A DNA stretch of 8,820 nucleotides. It comes from an uncultured Bacilli bacterium (GTDB taxonomy: Bacteria; Bacillota_I; Bacilli_A; RF39; UBA660). Shown here in pieces: positions 6,676 through 8,820 of this stretch. Every line of letters begins with the position of its first letter. Positions within the stretch are counted from its first letter, which is position 1. The position numbers were made by a program, and so were the translations under genes. The notes beneath the pieces were generated by a model. The model was given only the letters and a program-made list of their open reading frames with translations, had not been told where the DNA came from and did no database searches. Where the stretch lies: the NCBI GenBank assembly GCA_934101605.1, contig CAKORS010000038.1, positions 1 through 8,820 on the forward strand, written 5' to 3'.

Positions 6676-6736
6676 TTTATTTCCTCCTTTATTTTAGGAT
6701 TTTTTAAAAATTTAGGGAGTTTCCTCTTGTTAATTT

Positions 6737-6765
6737 ATTATACTACAAATATTTAGTTTTGTCTT
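6737..6765 (-). promoter_or_regulatory. Promoter of the rplI-dnaB-M23-walJ-rlmH operon
   Basis: On the minus strand, AAGACA (6765-6760, 4 of 6 matches) is followed after 17 bases by a perfect TATAAT (6742-6737). It lies directly downstream of the rpsR terminator. The start would be near 6730, giving a leader of about 55 bases up to the AAAGGAGG site. The leader can form only weak hairpins (GAG-GAAA-CTC near 6717-6728, and an A/T-only stem), so I call no riboswitch. The region 6676-6795 holds this promoter and the terminator, and no gene. Confidence 0.65.
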
Positions 6766-6771
6766 TAAAAC

Positions 6772-6801
6772 AAAAAAAATAATAGATAATATCTATTATT
6801 T
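6772..6801 (-). terminator. Rho-independent terminator of the rpsF-ssb-rpsR operon
   Basis: A perfect 11-bp stem (6777-6787 with 6791-6801, AAATAATAGAT and its complement) with a 3-base loop is followed on the minus strand by a run of eight T (6779-6772). The rpsR stop codon (6798-6796) lies inside the first arm. It is a strong intrinsic terminator despite the A+T-rich stem. Confidence 0.88.
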
Positions 6802-7011
6802 AGTAAATGGTAATAATGCTATCATACGTGCTTTTTTAATTTCTTCTGCTATAACTCTTTGATGTTTTGCACAAGCACCTGTTACACGTCTAGGTAAAAT
6901 TTTTCCTTTTTCATTGATATATTTTTTTAAGATATCAACATCTTTATAATTTATAGTTTTACCAGCACATAGGTAACAAATTTTCTTTTTCTTACGATAA
7001 AATTCTGCCAT
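6796..7011 (-). CDS. rpsR: 30S ribosomal protein S18 (zinc-ligand form)
   Basis: This is ribosomal protein S18 (bS18), 71 residues, which binds 16S rRNA in the platform of the 30S subunit as a heterodimer with S6. Family features are the basic N-terminus, the NYKDVDILKKYI block (21-32), KILPRRVTGACAKHQR (37-52) and a C-terminus ending in ALLPF. It keeps a possible zinc site, Cys12-Cys15 and Cys47-His50 (CxxC...CxxH), so it belongs to the C-plus type of S18; many bacteria have a cysteine-free form used when zinc is scarce. A second copy cannot be judged from this window. AAAAGGAGG lies five bases before the ATG, 14 bases after ssb. It is the last gene of the rpsF-ssb-rpsR operon and its stop codon is inside the terminator. 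Confidence 0.98.
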   Translation of the reverse strand: MAEFYRKKKKICYLCAGKTINYKDVDILKKYINEKGKILPRRVTGACAKHQRVIAEEIKKARMIALLPFTK

Positions 7012-7025
7012 GATTTCCTCCTTTT

Positions 7026-7496
7026 TTAGAATGGCAAATCATCATCTTCAATTTTTATTTCTTCTCCAAAATCCTTAAAAGGATCATTATCTACATTTGT
7101 TGTTGGAACATCTACTTCACTTGAAAAATCATATGGATTTACATTATCTTGTGGAGTTTGTTCTACACTTCTATTGCTTCCTTTAGAATCTAAAAATTGA
7201 ACATTATCTGCAACAACTTCTGTAACGTATCTTTTTTGACCATTTTGATCTTCATAATTTCTTGTTTGAATACGTCCATCGATTGCTACTTGACTGCCTT
7301 GATTTAAATAATTTTTAACATTTTCAGCTTGTTTACGCCATACAACTATATTTATAAAATCAGTTTCTCTTTCTCCATTTGCTCCAGCAAAATTTCTGTT
7401 TACTGCTAATGAAAAAGTGGCAACAGCTATATTTGATCCTGTATATCTAAGTTCTGGATCACGAACTAATCTTCCTATTAAAAATACTTTATTCAT
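7026..7496 (-). CDS. ssb: Single-stranded DNA-binding protein SSB
   Basis: This 156-residue single-stranded DNA-binding protein coats DNA at replication forks and repair sites. The OB-fold (1-104) begins MNKVFLIGRLVRDPELRYT and contains FSLAVNR (28-34), the aromatic-containing FINIVVWRKQAENV (47-60, Trp53), VAIDGRIQTRNYEDQNG (70-86) and VADNVQFL (95-102). A disordered linker rich in Asn, Asp, Gln and Ser follows, then the acidic tip DDDLPF (151-156), the docking peptide for partner proteins such as RecQ, PriA and RecG. The length and tail indicate the main replicative SSB rather than a short competence paralogue. It lies between the genes for S6 and S18, a conserved arrangement. Its AGAGGT ribosome site follows the rpsF stop directly, with a 10-base gap between genes. 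Confidence 0.98.
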   Translation of the reverse strand: MNKVFLIGRLVRDPELRYTGSNIAVATFSLAVNRNFAGANGERETDFINIVVWRKQAENVKNYLNQGSQVAIDGRIQTRNYEDQNGQKRYVTEVVADNVQFLDSKGSNRSVEQTPQDNVNPYDFSSEVDVPTTNVDNDPFKDFGEEIKIEDDDLPF

Positions 7497-7506
7497 ATAT
7501 TACCTC

Positions 7507-7800
7507 TTAGTCTTCAATTTTTGTAACTAATGCACGAATAACGTCTTCAGATACATTTACAGCGTGATTGAATTCATTAATTGCTTTAGAATCACTTGCT
7601 GCACTAACATTATAAAGGAAATAATAACCTTTATTGTATTTCTTAATTTCATATGCTAAATCTCTTTGACCCATATCTTTTTCTTCTGTTATTTTAGCAC
7701 CATTTTTTGTAAGAATACTTTTCATATCTTCAGCTACTTTTTTGATTGCTGCTTCATCTAATGTTGGTTTTACTATAAACATGATTTCATAGTTTCTCAT
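7507..7800 (-). CDS. rpsF: 30S ribosomal protein S6
   Basis: This is ribosomal protein S6 (bS6), 97 residues, which pairs with S18 on the 30S platform. The family pattern is clear: MRNYEIMFIVKPTLDE (1-16) forms the first strand, then GAKITEEKDMGQRDLAYEIKKYNKGYYFLYNVSA (34-67) with the conserved G.R.LAYEI..Y..G.Y block, then a helix and VIRALVTKIED. There is no extended C-terminal tail of the E. coli type that would take glutamate additions. It is the first gene of the rpsF-ssb-rpsR operon, with a strong AGGAGGTG site six bases before the ATG and a structured leader (7801-7866). In several bacteria the S6:S18 pair represses this operon by binding the leader; that role is inferred here. Confidence 0.98.
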   Translation of the reverse strand: MRNYEIMFIVKPTLDEAAIKKVAEDMKSILTKNGAKITEEKDMGQRDLAYEIKKYNKGYYFLYNVSAASDSKAINEFNHAVNVSEDVIRALVTKIED

Positions 7801-7866
7801 TTCTTACACCTCCTCTTGGCCTTTAAGTCTTACATATAGTAAGCAAGGAGTAAATTTCTTACTCGG
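7801..7866 (-). promoter_or_regulatory. Structured rpsF leader, candidate S6:S18 autoregulatory element
   Basis: The predicted 5' leader starts near 7866 with ACCG and can fold into two hairpins: GAGUAA/UUACUC (7864-7859 with 7853-7848) and CUUAC/GUAAG (7843-7839 with 7833-7829). A third pairing, AGUAAG with CUUACU (7863-7858 with 7843-7838), uses arms of both and excludes them, so the leader can exist in two states. The ribosome site GAGGAGGTG follows. Leaders of rpsF in many bacteria bind the S6:S18 complex through a CCG-containing structure; the ACCG here is compatible, but I have not matched the full consensus. The region 7801-7942 contains no gene. Confidence 0.5.
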
Positions 7867-7871
7867 TTTGT

Positions 7872-7901
7872 ATTATATCAAAGAATTATATGTTTTGTAA
7901 A
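7872..7901 (-). promoter_or_regulatory. Promoter of the rpsF-ssb-rpsR operon (extended -10)
   Basis: On the minus strand, TTTACA (7901-7896, 5 of 6) is followed after 18 bases by TATAAT (7877-7872), preceded by TGA so that it forms an extended -10 (TGnTATAAT). The start would be near 7866-7865. A second TATAAT at 7890-7885 with a weaker -35 (TTAATA, 17-base spacing) might be a tandem promoter. Confidence 0.75.
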
Positions 7902-7904
7902 GGT

Positions 7905-7944
7905 AAATATTAAAAAGATATTAACAAATTTGTTAATATCTTTT
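7905..7944 (-). terminator. Terminator after ychF: 32-bp perfect inverted repeat
   Basis: Positions 7913-7928 and 7929-7944 are exact reverse complements (AAAAGATATTAACAAA and its complement), so mRNA could form a stem of 14 bp or more with a minimal loop. On the minus strand it leads into TTTTTAATATTT. Two bases of the ychF stop codon (7945-7943) lie in the outer arm. The T-tract is imperfect. Being symmetrical, the DNA could also bind a dimeric protein, but its position right at the end of a gene favours termination. Confidence 0.75.
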
Positions 7945-8820
7945 ATAAATTGAACCTAAAGTGACAGATATCTCCATCTTGCATTAGATATTCTTTTCCT
8001 TCTATTCTAAATTTACCTGATTCTTTTACTTTTAACTCTGAACCACATTCAATTAGGTCATTATAGGATATTACTTCTGCCTTAATAAATCCCTTTTCAA
8101 AGTCTGTATGAATTATACCAGCACATTCTTTTGCATTCATTCCATCTTTATATGTCCATGCTTTAACTTCTTCTGGGCCACAAGTAAAATATGTTTTTAA
8201 ACCTAGTATTTTATATGTTGTCTCTATAAGTTTATCTAGACCTGACTTTTCTATTCCTAAATCTTTTAACATTTCTTCTTTATCTTGATCTTCTAGTTCT
8301 GATAGTTCAGATTCTATTTTAGCAGATACTACTATTACTTCTGAATTTTCCTTTTTTGCAAATTCTTTTAAGGCTTTTACATACTCATTATCTATTGTTA
8401 TTTCGTCTTCTGAAATATTTGCTAAATATATATGAGGTTTTAAAGTTAATAAATTAAATGATTTCATTGAAAATAACTCTTCATCTGTAAATTCTACTAA
8501 TCTTAAAGGAGTTCCTTTTTCTAAGGCTTCTTTTGCTTTTTCTAAGGCTGAACATTCTATTATAACTTCTTTTTCTTTTGTTGTTCTTGCCTTAGTTTTA
8601 ATTTTATCTAATCTATTTGATACTATTTCTAGATCTGCTAAGGCAAGTTCTAAATTTATTGTTTCAATATCCCTTATAGGATCGATTGAACCATCTACAT
8701 GAGTTATATCTTTTTCTTTAAAACAACGAACTACTTCTACTATAGCATCTACTTCTCTTATGTGAGATAGAAATTTATTTCCTAATCCTTCTCCTTTTGA
8801 TGCTCCTTTTACTATTCCTG
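7943..8820 (-). CDS. ychF: Redox-regulated ATPase/GTPase YchF (OLA1 type), N-terminus outside window
   Basis: The reading frame is open from the window edge to the TAA at 7945-7943, giving 291 residues of a protein normally about 366 long; the missing part holds the P-loop. YchF is an Obg-related, ribosome-associated P-loop protein that in studied members prefers ATP. The visible part begins IVKGASKGEGLGNKFL, the conserved stretch after switch II. It continues through REVDAIVEVVRCF, HVDGSIDPIRDIETIN and ELALADLE, a coiled helical insert, and LLTLKPHIYLANISE, where NISE (visible 134-137) replaces the NKxD guanine-specificity motif, as usual in YchF. The ending is HTDFEKGFIKAEVI and a C-terminal TGS domain (LMQDGDICHFRFN). 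The Met encoded at 8467 is internal and not a start. ychF directly upstream of rpsF-ssb-rpsR is a conserved Bacillota arrangement. Identification is secure. Confidence 0.96.
   Translation of the reverse strand, partial: GIVKGASKGEGLGNKFLSHIREVDAIVEVVRCFKEKDITHVDGSIDPIRDIETINLELALADLEIVSNRLDKIKTKARTTKEKEVIIECSALEKAKEALEKGTPLRLVEFTDEELFSMKSFNLLTLKPHIYLANISEDEITIDNEYVKALKEFAKKENSEVIVVSAKIESELSELEDQDKEEMLKDLGIEKSGLDKLIETTYKILGLKTYFTCGPEEVKAWTYKDGMNAKECAGIIHTDFEKGFIKAEVISYNDLIECGSELKVKESGKFRIEGKEYLMQDGDICHFRFNL

Noticed and set aside
6676..6730. A riboswitch or L9-binding leader before rplI
   Set aside because: Only very short stems (3-bp GAG/CTC with a GAAA loop, and an A/T-only stem) can be drawn by eye, and no known leader pattern is evident.
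7913..7944. A recombination site or operator in the 32-bp perfect palindrome
   Set aside because: It overlaps the ychF stop codon and is followed by a T-rich tract on the transcribed side, which fits a terminator better. No repeat copy or integrase is present.
7943..8467. A separate 174-residue protein starting at the Met at 8467
   Set aside because: The frame stays open without a stop to the window edge and the upstream residues match YchF, so this is an internal Met of ychF.
1..8820. CRISPR array, insertion sequence, prophage, toxin-antitoxin or defence system
   Set aside because: I found no regularly spaced repeats, transposase or integrase, phage genes or toxin-antitoxin pair. Nearly all coding space is conserved housekeeping genes on one strand.

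Overview
The window is a compact, very A+T-rich stretch of a low-GC Gram-positive (Bacillota) chromosome. Every gene lies on the minus strand, so transcription runs from high to low coordinates. Three points suggest a walled member of the Bacilli or a close relative, perhaps an uncultured gut lineage: the order ychF-rpsF-ssb-rpsR followed by rplI-dnaB, the walJ-rlmH pair, and an M23/LysM/G5 cell-wall hydrolase. Trp is encoded by TGG and all genes have normal family lengths under the standard code, so a Mycoplasma-type code is not indicated. The taxon is an inference from gene content and order.

Layout in transcription order: (1) the C-terminal four fifths of ychF (8820-7943), ended by a 32-bp perfect inverted repeat. 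(2) A promoter with an extended -10, a structured leader, then rpsF-ssb-rpsR (7800-6796), ended by a strong hairpin/T-tract terminator. (3) A new promoter, then rplI-dnaB-(M23 peptidase)-walJ-rlmH (6675-2205), with short gaps or overlaps of 8 and 1 bases, ended by another terminator. (4) An AGCS-type amino-acid:cation symporter (2162-870) with no obvious strong promoter. (5) A promoter inside the end of the symporter gene, then a small lipoprotein of the chagasin/I42 cysteine-protease-inhibitor family (813-430) with its own terminator. (6) The N-terminal half of ung (361-1), apparently with a promoter built into the preceding terminator.

Units 1 to 3 are core information processing and wall maintenance: translation (YchF, S6, S18, L9, RlmH), replication and repair (SSB, DnaB, WalJ nuclease fold, Ung) and peptidoglycan remodelling (M23). 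Units 4 and 5 are the only accessory-like genes, a divergent transporter and a surface protease inhibitor. I see no mobile element, CRISPR array, tRNA or rRNA, and no gene on the plus strand. I do not see a new multi-gene system. The most interesting signals are regulatory (the rpsF leader with mutually exclusive hairpins, an SD-containing palindrome before dnaB, terminators that contain stop codons) and the two accessory proteins. No gene-free stretch exceeds 300 bases; the longest are 7801-7942 and 6676-6795, both described below.
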